A stretch of DNA of 64,000 nt from Agroathelia rolfsii (GCA_018343915.1 JABRWF010000001.1:5394001-5458000), one strand, 5' to 3'; shown: positions 34,301-48,732, counted from the first letter of the stretch. Made by a program: numbers and translations. Notes: generated by a model from the letters alone, not told the origin.

Positions 34301-37300
34301 AGACCGTAGCCGTGGCCGGTCCAGGCGAGACAGAACCTCCTTCTCTCCACTTGGCTACCAGCACACCTTGCGGATTGATTGAAGGAGGCTAAGAAAGGAA
34401 TCGATCGGGTTTACTAATCGGTCCCGGCACTGATGATGCAATGATGTCTCTGCTGGGTCCGTCTGCTACACATCTCTTGGCTGTTGTTGGTGCAAACTTA
34501 CTATATATGGCTAGCTGGCTAAGTGTGTATGATGGTCACTGTAAGTCGTATGAAGCTTCACAAGACTATCGAACGATGTGATCGAAAACAAAACTAGCCT
34601 GTCATGACTCCAAGGCCCACGGAGAAATTATTAGTAAAGCAAAATGGAGCTGAGGAACTTGCTGTACATGGATGCCACTAAGAAATCGCTAGTTCGTTCA
34701 TATGCAATAACTCGGCACACATAGTATCGCGTCAATAGATTGAACTTAGCGAATGGATGTAGAACCTGGAGGGTTGTCACTGGCACTGTTGTCGCATACT
34801 ACAAGGTTCAGGACCCCGGTGTCCGGGGTACACTAGTCCATAACGCGTAACACACTGAAGATGTAACGCACAGTTCAAATTTTATCATTCACTTTTTTTT
34901 TTAGTTGCATCATATTAACTTGTCTCTATAGGCGGCAACATCCATAACAAGAGTTCCTCGACCGGGCGGACGTGATCACCATCTGATCAATACCCCGGAC
35001 TCAGGTTCGTTGGACTTGGGCTCGGAGCTTGGCACGGTGGTCAGCTCAGAATCCACCAACCAACGCCGACAGACATGCGTGGTATGCATGCAATTTATTC
35101 GGGAAAAAAGGTCCTCTCATGTTCCTGGTGACGCCAGTTGTTCTTCTGGTTCTAGCCACCTACTGATTACGAGAGAGACAGAACCCAAACGTGGAACTGC
35201 GTTGTTAGACTAGGTAAGCTTGCCGCACAGCTATATCATAGAACACGTAGCAGCCTCTTCAAGTTCTTTATGCTACACATCAAGTTGGCACAAGGATTAG
35301 CCTATCGTAAGCCCTGATTCTCAGGCTAGATGACTAGTGACCCGACTCCACACCTTTTGCCGTATCAATGCATCGATGTGTAGACAGTTACAGTAGGCGA
35401 TATACATTTGCCCTTTTTTGGACCATCATAGGGTGTTCCCGATTGTAGGCGTTTGGCGGTGCTACCGGGTGCACTGGAAATGCTATGTGTCGTGTTCTTA
35501 TTCTTGTTAGTGCTGCATACGTGTGAAATAAGACCGACCGTGTGCACTCCGAGGTTGAGTCAACACTGTTTGATCTTGAGGATTCTATTGCTAGAAGTCC
35601 GGCCCGCTCAGGCAACAGCTTATGAGACAGTTTCCCTTTTTTTGCAGGATACATGTACGCCGAAAGTGTCCGTCTTTGCACAGCATGTCATTCTCATCGC
35701 AATCATGGCATTATACATTTGACCAATGCTCTCCCCAAAGTTTGTTCTCCCTTTGCTTCTGGGACTGCGCGAACTGTTCACATCTTTCATTTGCTTCATT
35801 TGATCAATCGCGCCCGCCGACAAGCTGATGACGCATTTTGCCCACGGTTATAGATGGCAAATGATAATGAAACAGTTGGACTTCAGGCAGGCTCCTAATA
35901 TCTATGACCCTGCTCCTATTTCCATCAATGACACATCAACACGCCCTATCTGATTATTCGCTTGTAGAACTCCGAGCTTAGCGAAATAGATCACCAAAAA
36001 CAAAGCACGGGGCTCAAGTGCTAGGTGAACTCGAAGCAAAGTTTCATAAACATGCCAATGACAGGATGGTCCGTCCACGTCGCTATTCTATTATCCTATT
36101 CCCCTTCTCTGTTTGCAATAACGACGTCCGACCCGAGTCTATTTTCTTGTCGGATCTCCTATGCCACCCTTGCATCCATCAATGAAAGGCGAAGAGGACC
36201 TCCTGGCTCCCTCCAAGCTTGTTGACAATAACAAAAAGGTTCCCCATTTTCCATTCTCAGAGAAAGTTTACGCAATCCGGAAAAACGTGATTATTACAGT
36301 AGACACAACAGTGGCCATTCTTTTGAGATTTGGATCAAACAATTGCTTCCTACTAAATAGTGCATTTGACCTAAGCACTGCCTTTGTACATACCCTCACG
36401 CGCTTGCGAACTTGAAACTTGGCATCTTGGCTGCCACTGATACATTTGCACCACCATCGGCTCTCCGTCCTGTACCGGCTCCGACAGGAAGGTCACGTAT
36501 GTATACATCATCGTCGGATGCTGATGCTGTAACAGCTGCAACTTAACGGTGGCAAACAACTTAGACGGCAACCTCCTCGGCGAATATTTTGCGCATCCGG
36601 ATCTGATTGGCTTGCATCACACCAGGCACACATCTGCACTGAATCCGAATGCGTGACAATGGGTAATTATGCGGGAATACTGAATGCCAATCAAGAACCC
36701 TGCGATACCATACGGAATGGACCAGCTGTGATGGTGTTCATAGTGCATGCCAACTGGTTGCTGATATGCTATCCATTGGAGTTTTTTTCTCCGTTGGCGA
36801 AGCCTCGGTCCAAAAACAGAAGCGGTGATGTCAATCTGATATTGGTGGCTATTGTATTGCTTCAGGTTTTGACTCTACACATGCTATGATCAACAGAATT
36901 GTGGCTAAGCTACCCTGCCTGCGTGATCGGAATGAGCGTGTGCTCTTGCTAGTGGATTCTCGGGGTATGGCCCTTTCTCAATGTAGCTTCCTTACTATCT
37001 TCGAAGTTAGATTTGTTCCCCAATTATCTCCAATAGAAGCCGCCGGTAGAACTCCAAGGGTTCCGTGAGTCTTCCTAGACTAAAGCAAAAACAGATTGGG
37101 GATACGTATGAAAAAATACGCAACTTCGCGCTGCTGTCTCTGAAAGCTTTCTTGATTTTTACGTTTCTCCGGCATGCTGACGGCCATATGACACAATGGA
37201 TGCTCGGTCGGAAATAATTATGTCTTTCTTCGCCCTCAAGAAAAAGCTGCAATACCTATTGTATGCCATGAATCGGCTCCTTCCCCCTTTAGGCATAGAT

Positions 37301-39341
37301 ACATATTGTTCCTTGTCTCTGTCCCTTTTATTATTATTATCATGTTTCGTTGCCTATCATCCCAGCAGACCTTATATCCGAGCTTTCCGCATGTAGGTAA
37401 GCGTGTCAGGTCGCATCACCGCCGTCATCATATGCGAGGAGTATGTATGGAAACAGCTATACCGGCTTGCCACTCAACTACGAATGTGGCTACCGCCTTC
37501 TTAATGATAAAATGATTATGGCACGGATGGGACAAACAATACCGTTATAGAACTCAATATGAGTGATATCTGAATACTCACGCATTCTCGGTGTCGCTTG
37601 GTCCTTTATCTATCTATCCATCTACCATCCATCCATCCATCACCAAATCGCGCTTGTTCTTTGCCCCACCCGTCTTACAGCTACGGATAAGTCATCCCCA
37701 TCCCTGCTTATCATCATGGCGCCACTGCGGACCTCCATCGTTTTAATGTAGCCACAGGTCATGCGGAAGTAGAAGCACGCAAGACGGACGGGACTACATA
37801 ACAAAAGCAGTTGGGTCCGCTGAAGAGGCACGGTATCAACACTATGTATGATAACGAGATGGATGACAGAATGACGGATATCAATCATATTTTCTTTCAC
37901 TTCAAGTTCATGATTTCCTTTTCTTTCTGCCCTCACTTGGTATTCTATGAACCAGCTATTGATCGAGTTGATTTACAAAAAAATCTCGTCAACGTACAAT
38001 AGTAATATGCTATACGTCGACCCAGTACCAAGTCATATGAAACGTGATATATTCATCAGTAACGCCAAGTGCCGTTCTAAAGATGGACGAACATGCTCAA
38101 CGTTCATACAAGTGTGAATCTAAGGTGGCAACATCTAGAAGGTTCGAATTCGATATTGCAGTTGTATGATGTGTGATAATATTGTGATGATGCTAGTGTC
38201 AACAGACCTGGACGAAAGGGTTTGGGGCGCGGCGGCGCTCGCACCTTTGACCACGCCGCTCATCTGCCACGACCATCGACTTCATCCACACCATCATACA
38301 AGTTGCCTTGATAAGTTCCCAGCGACCCTTGTACTAAATAGGCGAGGGAAAGGCTCTTTCTTCTCCCGTTGGCGCCACTGCGCCGACCGATAAAGTCATT
38401 TTCTATTCGATAATCCATCCAGTAAGCATCTGGGCGCCTCGTTCGCCGTATCATATGTGCCAACAGCCGGCGTGATGAATGTGTGGATATCACAATCCGC
38501 TTTCTTCTTTTTTCTCTCTCTCTTTTTCCGCCCGTTCTTTATTAGCACGGCAACCAAAAGCCCCGCGGGCCCGAACAGCAGGCAAGGTTTGCGTGTCCGC
38601 GTTTCTTTGCACCTTTGTGCGTTTGGCGGCTATGCTACGCGCACGCGCAGAGCCTTCTAGATCTCATTCTGTCACACCGTCATCATTATCATCTTCTTCT
38701 TCGCCCGTAACGCACCATTCAGCAACTCAACAATCATTTTACTCCCGTTTTGGCAAATTAATGCAGAAAAAAACAATATGACACAACAAACGAATGTTAT
38801 GACAGGCGAAAGGTGGTCCAGATTTTCCAGGAGGAGTAAGAAAGTCTTTCTTTTTTTGTGCCCGCATATCGGCTTGACAACGGCGGCGGCGGCGCCAGTA
38901 AAATGTAGACCTAACAAGGAGAAAGAAGAAAGATGCGAGCAATAAGACGAATTGCCCTGACATTGTCAATTTCCCTGGTGATCATAAAATTTGAGCCTTT
39001 TTTCTTTCTTTCTTTGTTCTTCTATTTTCTATTACATACTCATTTCCTCCTTCTGGGCTCCCCTGCCCTGTTTTTTTTTCCGCCTCGCGCAAAAGCGAAA
39101 TAAATCAAACACAACGCGTTTGTTACTCTAGCTGTACCTGGCGATGGTGGGAAAAGGGGGTTGTGGGGTGAAGCATGTGGTCATTGCGTTACGATCACAC
39201 TACATTTACTATTAGTACGCTGTTTGAAATATACACATGCTCATAGTTTTTTTTTTTGCAATAAATGAATGTTTGTATATATATGCGATGATACAGAAAT
39301 CTTTGAACGGATTGAGAAGAGGGGGCAAGGGAACCGAGTGC

Positions 39342-39376
39342 GAACGAACGAACGAACGAAACGAAACGAAACGAAC
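39342..39376. repeat. ACGA / AACGA microsatellite
   Basis: About three tetranucleotide copies pass into three pentanucleotide copies without a break, as if the unit gained a base during slippage. Confidence 0.8.
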
Positions 39377-39740
39377 TGGGTTGATGATAATCGCAATGTA
39401 TGCATCATAATCAACCCCCTGCTGCCTCCGCGAAGCCAGCCAGCGAGCCAGCTCGAATCATTTCGCCCCGCCCGGTCGGGGTCTGAGGACCATAGCAATA
39501 GAGAAAGAGAGAGAGAATGTGTGTGTGTGTGTGTTAGAATGGAACGGAAGTAGTATAGCCCTGGGCGATCGATTGATTCCATGCACCAACCACAACACCA
39601 CGGCATGCCGCTGCTGCTGCTGCATCATGCGTCACTACTACGAGATCCATAACATGCACATACACACACAGCTTATCAGTTACCGGCACTTTGTTACCCG
39701 TCCGTCGTTTTTCCCATTACAAAATAGGAAGCAAACATAA

Positions 39741-39776
39741 AGAAGAAGAAGAAGAAGAAGAAGAAAAAAAAAAAAA
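39741..39776. repeat. AGA trinucleotide tract ending in poly-A
   Basis: About eight AGA units run directly into an A-tract. Confidence 0.85.
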
Positions 39777-39922
39777 CGAAAGGGAGCATGCGCCGCGTCA
39801 GTAAAACCACTTGACCCAGAAAACAAAGCCCACGGGCCCATCTCATCATGGGTCAATGACACACACTATGACACATCGCTGCAGGCAGTACATGTAGTAG
39901 CGATTTTTACTCCTATCTATGC

Positions 39923-39943
39923 AAAAAAAAAAAAAAAAAAAAA
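39923..39943. repeat. A21 homopolymer
   Basis: Twenty-one consecutive A. No retroelement coding sequence or target-site repeat was recognised beside it. Confidence 0.9.
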
Positions 39944-41128
39944 GACCGGATATGCGGCGTATGGCGTATAGTGGCATCGTACTAGTTCTGGCTGGAGAGA
40001 GAGAAAACACATGGGCTTACCAAAAAAAAAAAAGATGGATGCATACATTCACATGTAAACCTGAGTCTGGAGCTCCACGCGACAGGCAACGTATTGACAA
40101 CGACAACTTTTCGACGGGCACTGACGAGCGCCGAGAGAGAATAAATATAATACTCTATTAGTACCAAGGACAGATCAGACCGTGGTTGATTATTATTCGT
40201 GTATGTATGCGCTCTGAGTGGTACTATAGAAACATCAGCGCGCTCAGCCTAGACAAGCCAGGCTAGGCTAGGCAAAAACAGAATAGAATCGCCGCCATGA
40301 TTAACTAGATTTAGCTGATAATATAACAGCTATATGCATATGTATGTGTCCTCACACAGCTGCTATGTTTGGCAATTGCCGTTCCCGTCACTATCGCACC
40401 CCCCCCCCCATTGGAGACTTCAAAAGAAGAGAAAGAAAAAAGAAAAGAAAAACAAATCAAGATAGCCATTCAAATCCGTCCAACAAAATCAAACAGTCTG
40501 TCATCGTCATCGTACACTTTTTTCATTTGCTTGCTTTTTTTTTTCTACACAATATTTCGTATGCGTGTGTATATATATATTTATACTTGTATGTAATAAC
40601 AATAGTTGTAATGTGTATAAAAGGGAAGAAAGAAAGGAAATATAATGCGATATGATGATGATACTTGCGTGCAATAATGTGATGATGATGATGAATGTGA
40701 TGTGAATGTGCTGTGTATATATCTGCCATGCGTTAGTACGTATGTGTATATGTGTAATAATAAAGGGGGGGGGAAGATGATGTACATGCATATTGATGAA
40801 TGTCTGAAAGGTTTCGTTATAAGGGAAGAGGGTGTCGACGCGGGGGTATGGAGGGAGGAAGGGGGATGGCCAAAAAAACAAACTAGTACTAATAGAAACT
40901 AAGAGTGATAGCAGAGTTTATGGAAGAAGAACAAGAGAAAAAGATTAAGGTAAAGGTAATAATAGCAAGCTCGTATCGTTATGTTCTGTCGTCGCGATGA
41001 ATGACAAGTGTTCTTTGAACTGAGAAAAGAAAATTGAGGAGGCTTATGATACAACAATCTCGCCAAAAGAGAAAAGACAAAAAAAAAAAGGAAACGGAAA
41101 GAGAAGCGATCACACGCCCACACATATC

Positions 41129-44101
41129 TCACAGCCTCCGCCCGCGCACAGCAGACCAGTCAGCAGTAGCATACGAAGTCCTCGTCGAGGGCAGCACGTG
41201 GGCGTGCAATGAGGATGACGGCGGCGTCGCATAGCTAAGGTGGATGCCAGGGGGACCAGCATTAGCAAACGGCGCACAGGGCACAGGACTAATTGTTGCG
41301 CCCTGCTGATAATGCTGCTGCTGGGGATAAACCGGCTCATGCCTCGGAGTGGGGTACGCCGAGCGAGCATGTGCATACGTGGCAGGAGGCGTGGGGTACG
41401 TGTGGTGGTGGCCTTGTTGCTGCCTCACCCAGTCCGAAGAAGCGACAGCACTAGCAGCATCCCGCACCATCGTTCCATACACAGTGGTGTGGGACTGCGG
41501 CGCGGGGAACGTCGCGGATACCACACCGCCTTCGACACCTGGGCCGATCAAGCCTGCGCTAGCGTAGGATGGTGCAGCGGAAGCATACACGCCCTGCGGA
41601 CTCGTCGACGCGGACTGCACGTGCATCGGGTATGATCTCGCCGGGGGGAGCGTATACGGAGCATGACGATACGGGTGGTGATGATGCTGATGGTGTTGGT
41701 GAGGAAGCAAGTATGATGACGAAGCAGATGTAGATGCGGATGAGGGCAGCACCGTGTGGGATGGCTGTTCCTGCTGCTGCGCATACTGTTGTGGTTGCTG
41801 CTGTTGGTAATGATACTGCTGCTGCGGTTGCTGATGCTGCGGGGGCCGGTAGGTCCTTAGCTTAGCCTTGCGCTGCTGAGCCTCACCATCCACGTTCGGC
41901 GGCGAGCACGCGAGCGAGTAATAATAGAGGTTCTACAAGTCAACAAGCATTGGATGTCAGTAATCGCATACACTAAGCAAAAAGGCTGTAAACATACCCG
42001 TGGTGCAACACTCGGCAATCGCTCACTAGCCCTGTACGCCGCCACAAGCGTATGAGGAAGCGCATCTTCACTGCCACTAGAGGAGGAAGAGGAAGAAGCG
42101 GATACGGAGGACATCGTCTCTACACTTTCGTCGACTGTCGAAGGCGTCGAATAATGAGACGCTGCCGCCGGAGCAGCAACAGCCCCCGACCACGCCAGCC
42201 GCTCACCCTCCGTATGGGGGTGAGGTGGATGACAGGGCGATGAACCACCCAAGGACATGTGTGCAAACGACTGCAAGGACGACTCGAGCGGCGAGTGAGT
42301 GCTACCAGATGTGGCTGCTGCTGCCGCGGCAGCCCCGCGCACGGCGGCAAACGACGAGTCAGGAATCTGCAGCGAAATACCTGTAGGGCGCTGCTGCTTG
42401 ATCGGTCGCCTGTCTGGGAAGTATGCCGTCGTGGGCGAGAACGCAGCGTTGGCGCTGCGTTTCGAGCCAAGATGTTGGGGGCTGGGAGAGCGTGTTAGCG
42501 CCTGTACGGGACTGTGATGCGTCGTCGCTGGGAGCGGCGGAAGAGCTGCAGTTGAAGAACTCGAGAAGGAGAATTGGTACGCGGGGTAGCGGGAGTTGGG
42601 AGATGTCGACCTGGCGCGCTCTGCACCGGGGCGGGAACGCATGTATGCAGCGGCGTCGTAGTGGAGTTGGTACTGCGGTTGTGGTTGTTGCGGGACATAA
42701 CGTCCCACGGGAACAGAAACGTCTGCGTGTGCACCCGAAGGGCGTGGACGGCGATGCGTGTGGTGATGAGAGCTGCGACGGCGAGGATGGCGATGGCGGT
42801 AGTGCTTCGAGTCACGCTCCTTGGCAATAACGAGACCCTTGAGCAGGTGCAACCAAGACTCATACGTGCTCTTGTCGACATAGAGCGTATAGTTGACTCC
42901 CGAGAGGAACTCCTTTTCCATTTTGTTAATTTCCGCAAGGTCAATGCCAGAGACTTCGGACCACGTCTTGTTGGTATAAGTGTTGCTAAGAAAAGGGGAA
43001 GAATCAAGTGAGTATATGAATTAAAATCTAAAGTAGAGTATATGCGCGTACTCGTCCAGGAATTTGTTGGCCATCATGAGCGCCGCGATGGCAATGCGAA
43101 ACTCGCTGCCTGGCTGACCACTGCTGAGGCTGTTGCGCTCCTTCAAGCGATAAATGTAGTGCAGCGATAGCACGATGACCGACTGGCTGACTTGTGTCGT
43201 TTCAAGGACTTTTTGCATGAACTGCACAAAGATGGGCGACGCAGAGAGTTGCAAGGCTGTTGTGGCGTTCGAGCTCGTGTGGGGATATGGGGATGCGCCA
43301 GGTGGAGAGGGGTACGACGATGCCGCGTCGGCGTTGGAGGCGGATGAGGACGGCGCGAGAGAGCGTGCGCCGGCAAACCACAAGTAGCAGATCATCTCAC
43401 ATGTCTTTTCGGCGAGGAAGTGCGCCGAGCGGTGGCGCGAGATGTCGAACCAGTCGGGTAGGTTCGACGCGTGGCCCGACATAGGCGGCACATCGCATTC
43501 AGCGTCGGCATCGGCATCGGAGGCGGCATCGTGCTGCGACTCTTGCTCCAATTTAGGAGCAAGCTCAGACTGAGGATCATCGACAACCATGTAAGATGTC
43601 ACAGCTGGCTCGGGGAATGTCTCCTGAAACGCGGGCAGGCGTGAGCAGCTTCGGCCAGTGTTGTTGCTACTGTCAGGCACTGTCAAAGTGACAAGTGAGA
43701 GAGAGTCGCAAAGAAGAACATGAGCAAAGATTAGACTTGAAGAGGGAATCACGTCACATACAAAGATGAGACAATGGCGGAAGTATTGTGGATGACGATG
43801 CTGCATGTGAATAGACAGTGCCAGCGTGTGTCTGTGGCCTGCGACGAGACATGTCTTCAGACATGGGCGGTGTCATTGGTGGATGCAGGAGCGTCGATGG
43901 TTGTTGTTTGTCTTGGTGCTTCCACATTGTTGGCTGCTGGTGTTGGTGTTGCTCGGTAGTAGCAGGCAAGACATAGTGCGATGTCGAGACAGCAGGCATT
44001 GTTGCAAGTGAATGATGGTGAGCAGAGGCATGTATGACTGAAGGACGAGGAGAGTAGAGGGCCATTATGTCCCTGTACGGCGGCGGATATGACGACGACA
44101 C
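41129..44101 (-). CDS. Pho80/Pcl-type cyclin with long low-complexity tail (919 aa, 4 exons)
   Basis: Exons 5' to 3': 44101-43762, 43679-43052, 42985-41998, 41932-41129. They total 2760 nt, with introns of 82, 66 and 65 nt. The cyclin N-domain lies in exon 2 and early exon 3. It starts near the HFLAEKTCEMICYLWF helix and passes FVQFMQKVLETTQVSQSVI and FRIAIAALMMANKFLD. It crosses the intron to DNTYTNKTWSEVSGIDLAEI and ends MEKEFLSGVNYTLYVDKSTY. The KFLDDNTYTNKTW block is characteristic of the Pcl1/Pcl2/Pho80 group, which activates the kinase Pho85 in cell-cycle entry and nutrient signalling. The remaining ~590 residues are rich in Ser, His, Pro and Gln, with short poly-A, poly-S and poly-Q/H runs. 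The first ~110 residues are also His/Pro/Ser-rich. Yeast Pcl cyclins are much shorter. It is alone in a gene-poor stretch. Confidence 0.9.
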
Positions 44102-44225
44102 AAGGGCGCGTATGGACAGCAGGTAGTAGCGGCCATGGCCATGGAAGGAGCAAGGATATATAAATCAAGGGAAAGGGGGGGGGCGCGAAGGACAGTAGGA
44201 ATTTAAAAAAGAAAATAGGATAGAG

Positions 44226-44250
44226 AAAAAAAAAAAAAAAAAAAAAAAAG
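44226..44250. repeat. A25 homopolymer upstream of the cyclin start
   Basis: Twenty-five consecutive A about 125 bp upstream of the cyclin ATG (T25 on its coding strand). Long dA:dT tracts exclude nucleosomes in yeast promoters, so a promoter role is possible. Confidence 0.9.
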
Positions 44251-47200
44251 AGGAGCTAGAGTTTTTTCGGCTGAACGGGTAAGATGAGAGCAGGACGGGA
44301 GTGAAATAGATGGACGCATCCGCTTAGGAAGAGAGATGGAGGCAAGACATGCAGCGCACAGGGGGCGATCATCTCATCATCCATCATCATCTCATCTTCT
44401 TCATCATAATTTCCCTTGCCCTTTCGCTTTCGGCTTTTTGCTTCCACTCGACTTGACTTGCTCCGTCTCTTTCTTTCTCCTGTCGCCCCTTGCCAACCAA
44501 TGCACACCATCGGCTGACATAAGCCTATCCTGATCTGGACCCCGATTCCCTCTCCCTCCGCGCTGAGTCCCCCTTCCATAACAGGCCGCCCGCCGGATCA
44601 CACCCCTTCCTGCCTCTTATGGGTAATCCTGCATATTGCGTAATGGCGATAACTCCATGTATGGACAAACCCTGCATAATTGCCCCCTCCTCCGGCCAAG
44701 ACACGGTGAGATCGATCTGGTGTGGTCGAGATCTGACGTGGACAGGACTCCACCGCGTTTCTGTTTTTTCTCCCAAGGAATACGACAAGGTTTGGCTTGT
44801 CACACATACACTTGTTGCAAATGAGAATAGTAACGCAACGCATCGACTTGTAATAATGTGTGCTTGTGTCCGTTTCTCTATTGCCTGCCCTCTCTTAGCT
44901 CCATCCGTCCGCCAGGCTCGCTGCGGCTGTTCTGTTCTATACCCAGCTCAGCTCATATGCCCACGGACTTCGCTTGTCACAACCATCCATCCATCCATCT
45001 ATCGTCGCTTCCTTTTTACTTTTTTCTCTCCTTTCTCCGCCAAGTCTGTGTTCATCATTTCGCCCCAGCTGTCCCTCTCTTCCTTATCTCATTCATACAT
45101 CCATCCATCCCCAATTTATCCATCCATTCATCCGGTGTATATACATAGTCTACAACTACGCTATGCTATACTATTGCCTGCGCGTCTACCTGTCTCCTGT
45201 CCACATGTGTCTGCGTCTGGGCTCTTATTAACCCAGGGCGCAATAGCTTCTTTCCTTGCGTGGCTGACAATAATGTCATTTGGCTATCTATCAAACGTCT
45301 CCCTTTTTTTCTTTTCTTTCTTTCCCTCTCTTCTCTTCTCTGTGCTCGGGCCAAGGATGTTGCTAGCACAACTTTCATCCATTTCATCCCTCGGCTTCCT
45401 GCCCGGTCGCTCCTGTTTTTCCTGGCCTGGTCCCTGGGGGCTATTCCTTTTACCCGCTTTTATACAAATGCAAATGTCGTTACTGTAATAACAAGCTCAA
45501 TGTCTCATCTCATCTCATAAATATGTAAAGATCGTGCACGGTGTGATTTACACGGGCTGTGCACGTATATGCCGATACAACGTCATCATAATCCATTTGT
45601 TATCTCTTTCTCTCTTTCTCTCTCCTTTCTTTTCCCGATATTTGGCGGACATCATGTGGTGGCTACATCCCTTTTAGCCACAGGTCTCAAGTCAAATTTC
45701 ATCTTTTTCGGCGGGACATTGCACCCGTACATGCTGGCTGTCTGGGGATATGACCATACCACATACGTGCGCCTCCCCCTCCTGATATAGCCACTAACTG
45801 ACATCGCCGCCGCCATCCATCATAAAGAATCATTATCAATAATCATGATAGTCATGTAATAAATACATGCATACATCGCCTGATTAAAGAAAAGGGTTTT
45901 CGACGAACATCTGATCACTGCACCACTGCCAGTGCTTGATAACACTAATCAACATCCTATTGCTGTGTTGAAGATTTATGAGGTAACAAACCATACATGT
46001 ATGCGTACATGTCTCTTTCTTATTTTTTCTCCATTCTTCCCCTTTATTTCCCCTTTTTCTTCTTCTTTCCTTTTTCTGTTAACCTCCCGTTCTCTGGGCA
46101 TGACGCACGGGACGAGACCATCAGCACTACCATTCGGAGTCAGGTGTAGAACCATGGAATGAGAATAACAATTAATCTCCTATAGATGATGATGATAAAC
46201 TATTGGAAAGAAAAAAAAAACCTCGTCACAGTGATAGATGAATCACAATGGACAAGATTAGAGACAGATGATGATGTGTTACGCACACACAAACATTTTA
46301 TTTCTGGTCCTTGTTCTTTTACGTCCGCTTTCCTTGATATGGCCTTCTTGTCCCGTTTTGTTAAAAGCCCATGATATATACAATCGTAATCACCACGTCT
46401 CGTCCAAACAAATGACTATGATCAGCTACCCCATAACCTCCATATTGATAGCGATCTTCGAATTTTGGGCTAGATAAAACTAATGCTTCTCCCCTTTCAA
46501 GTGGGTATTACATATACATAACTAGCGGGCGGTCTTGATGCTCTCTCTCTCTCTCACTGCTGCTGCCGCGCATCGCGATGTTGACTTGGTCAAAAACAAT
46601 ATCCTGAGCAAGGCAAGGCATCACTGATGTACAAGCACTAGCGATGGGTATGACAAGGTACACATCATTATTAGTACACTTAGCTAGCTACACACACAGA
46701 GTGTTGCAACCGCGTAGTACTCGCATCCTTTTCACCCTGAGGCACGGCGCTTGTTGTTCATCAATTCCGAATTAAATTATGATCGGTCTCCTGTAACAAC
46801 TGAGGTACGTGTGTGCGTGTGTGTATACATGTAGCAGAGAGATGCAGATGGGTGTGATCAATGCCATTGAATTATCTGATCTCGGGCAACAGGCCGATGT
46901 GAGAGAGTTTCAAACGGTATGTGTTCTCAAGTTTCTTGACGCCGTATACGGTAACGGCTCCGCTATCTAAATCTGTTTTGCGTGATGATGCTCTCTCTGA
47001 TGACTTCTTGTTGTTGTTGTTGTGTTGTGTGGTTCCGTACGGCCGCCACTTGGCGCAGCCTGCTCCCTTCCTGATTGATTTCTTGGGTGTTGCCTTGTCG
47101 CCCATGGCCCGAGAAACGAACGACTGTACTTCTATGAATGCTATTTCAATCAGGACCATGCGCATACGGTCCAAGAAACGCCGAGAGAGAGAGAGAGAGA

Positions 47201-48717
47201 AAGAAAATGCCATGGAATTGTGTAACAACTCCCGCGCAGTTAGTAGTGGCCTCTCATACCTTCAGGGGACGTACGCCAAACATTTTCAGGGGGGAGCTTG
47301 TTGTTCAGTTGCACGCTGCTCCTCCCCTCCCGATAGCTTACTACATACACTATTTTTCCATGTGAAAATCAAGCCCTTACATCGGCAGCTTTTTCTTTCT
47401 TTCTTCTTCTTCTTACATACATGCCCGCACCAGACCCTTTTTTTTCGCATCTGGTGCATTGCTTTGGCCGGTACCCTCGCAGCTCGGCTATTCCGTGCAT
47501 CTCTATATGTAGATGTAGATATAGATGTGCAAATACCATGATTTGAGGTCTGAAGCTGAGCGGCCCCTTGGACGGTTCTGATCCGCGCACGGTGGAGTAC
47601 CCTGGGCCTATGTGTATGCATTGCTTACAAGATTCCTTTTTTTTTTGTCACAAAAATAAATTTGCCGCGTCCAGGGCGACAGCTTGCAATATACCAATCA
47701 CTATCCACGCATGGCACACGCACACACACACACACACACAGAGGACGAAGACAACGACAATAATGGCGAAGAGGACGGCGTAGCGACAAATTTACATGAT
47801 CCGAGCCCGGCAATGATAAAGGTGTGAGGCGGACTCGGACTCATGCAGCCAAGGTCAGTTACAGCCGCCCAACCAAGCGCGGCTTCTCTTTCTCTCTCTC
47901 CGCGTACCGCATCTACCAGATTACGCGTGTGCATCGCGCGCGCGTGATCGGAGGCTAGGCTACGTATAATAAACCTGAGATGTTCGATAGACAGGGAGAG
48001 TTCTTGTTCCACCATCCGCTTCAATCTCAGGACTCTAGCTCAAACAAATTCTGAAGCTTGACGGGTAGCAAATAACATACAATCCTCCAAATGGAGTAAG
48101 TGGTGATAAGAAGAGAAAAAAATTTGCAGTGCATAGATAGATGAATGAAGACAAAAGGCGAGATTGGAGATTAGTATAATTAGTATATCTCCTATTGTAC
48201 ATGTATGCAGGGAATATCCGAGCGGGCCCCTCGCATGTAGCATTCAATAGCGTATTACATATACAGGCTCCTAGTCCACACAGGTGTTAGTGAACAAAGA
48301 TGTCTATAACTTGAATGGCTAACGCCGGCGCAGTCGTACATGCGAAATACGTCACAAGTTCAAGTTGTTGATCCAAGTTTGTATTTCTGTCTTCTTCCCC
48401 TACTAAAATTGCTAGGAGCCAGACCTTACCTGTCCAGCCCCTGATCACTTTAAATGTGCTACTATACATTATATGTTATCCTTCGTACTAAGTATTTTTG
48501 GGGGGGCGATGGCTGCTACAGTTATTGTCATGATCATCATCTAAAAGTATCTAAGCCCATGCATGACTCGTAAGTGGGGCCGAAGCATAGCACTGAGTAG
48601 AATATCTTGTCCTGGACCCCTCCGACTTCGAGGCCTCATAAAGGCTAGCTGGGCTGTAAATTAGGAACTTTGGTGTTTTTATCATCTCTGCATCCACATG
48701 ACCGGATTCAGAATCCG

Positions 48718-48732
48718 CCCCCCCCCCCCCCC
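48718..48732. repeat. C15 homopolymer
   Basis: Fifteen consecutive C in sequence without a supported gene. Confidence 0.9.

Larger units (their letters stand above)
31348..41128. other. 9.8-kb region without a supported gene
   Basis: The region lies between the CHS7 start and the 3' end of the cyclin gene. Frames up to 195 codons exist (for example 31693-32280 plus) but none shows a known domain, a run of paired splice sites or steady codon use. The sequence is marked by short tandem and homopolymer tracts: CATC copies near 37620-37640, ACGA/AACGA copies at 39342-39376, GT near 39519-39534, AGA at 39741-39765, and A21 at 39923-39943. It probably contains the CHS7 promoter and the cyclin 3' untranslated region. 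A non-coding transcript cannot be excluded. Confidence 0.45.

Noticed and set aside
38139..38160. GGTTCGAATTC resembling a tRNA T-arm
   Set aside because: The five-base stem does not pair and no acceptor or anticodon arm is found.
44619..45488. 289-codon plus-strand frame
   Set aside because: Built from pyrimidine-rich and CATC repeats, no domain, unbalanced composition; lies upstream of the cyclin on the opposite strand.
46921..47541. 206-codon plus-strand frame
   Set aside because: Contains translated GA and TTC repeats; no conserved segment.
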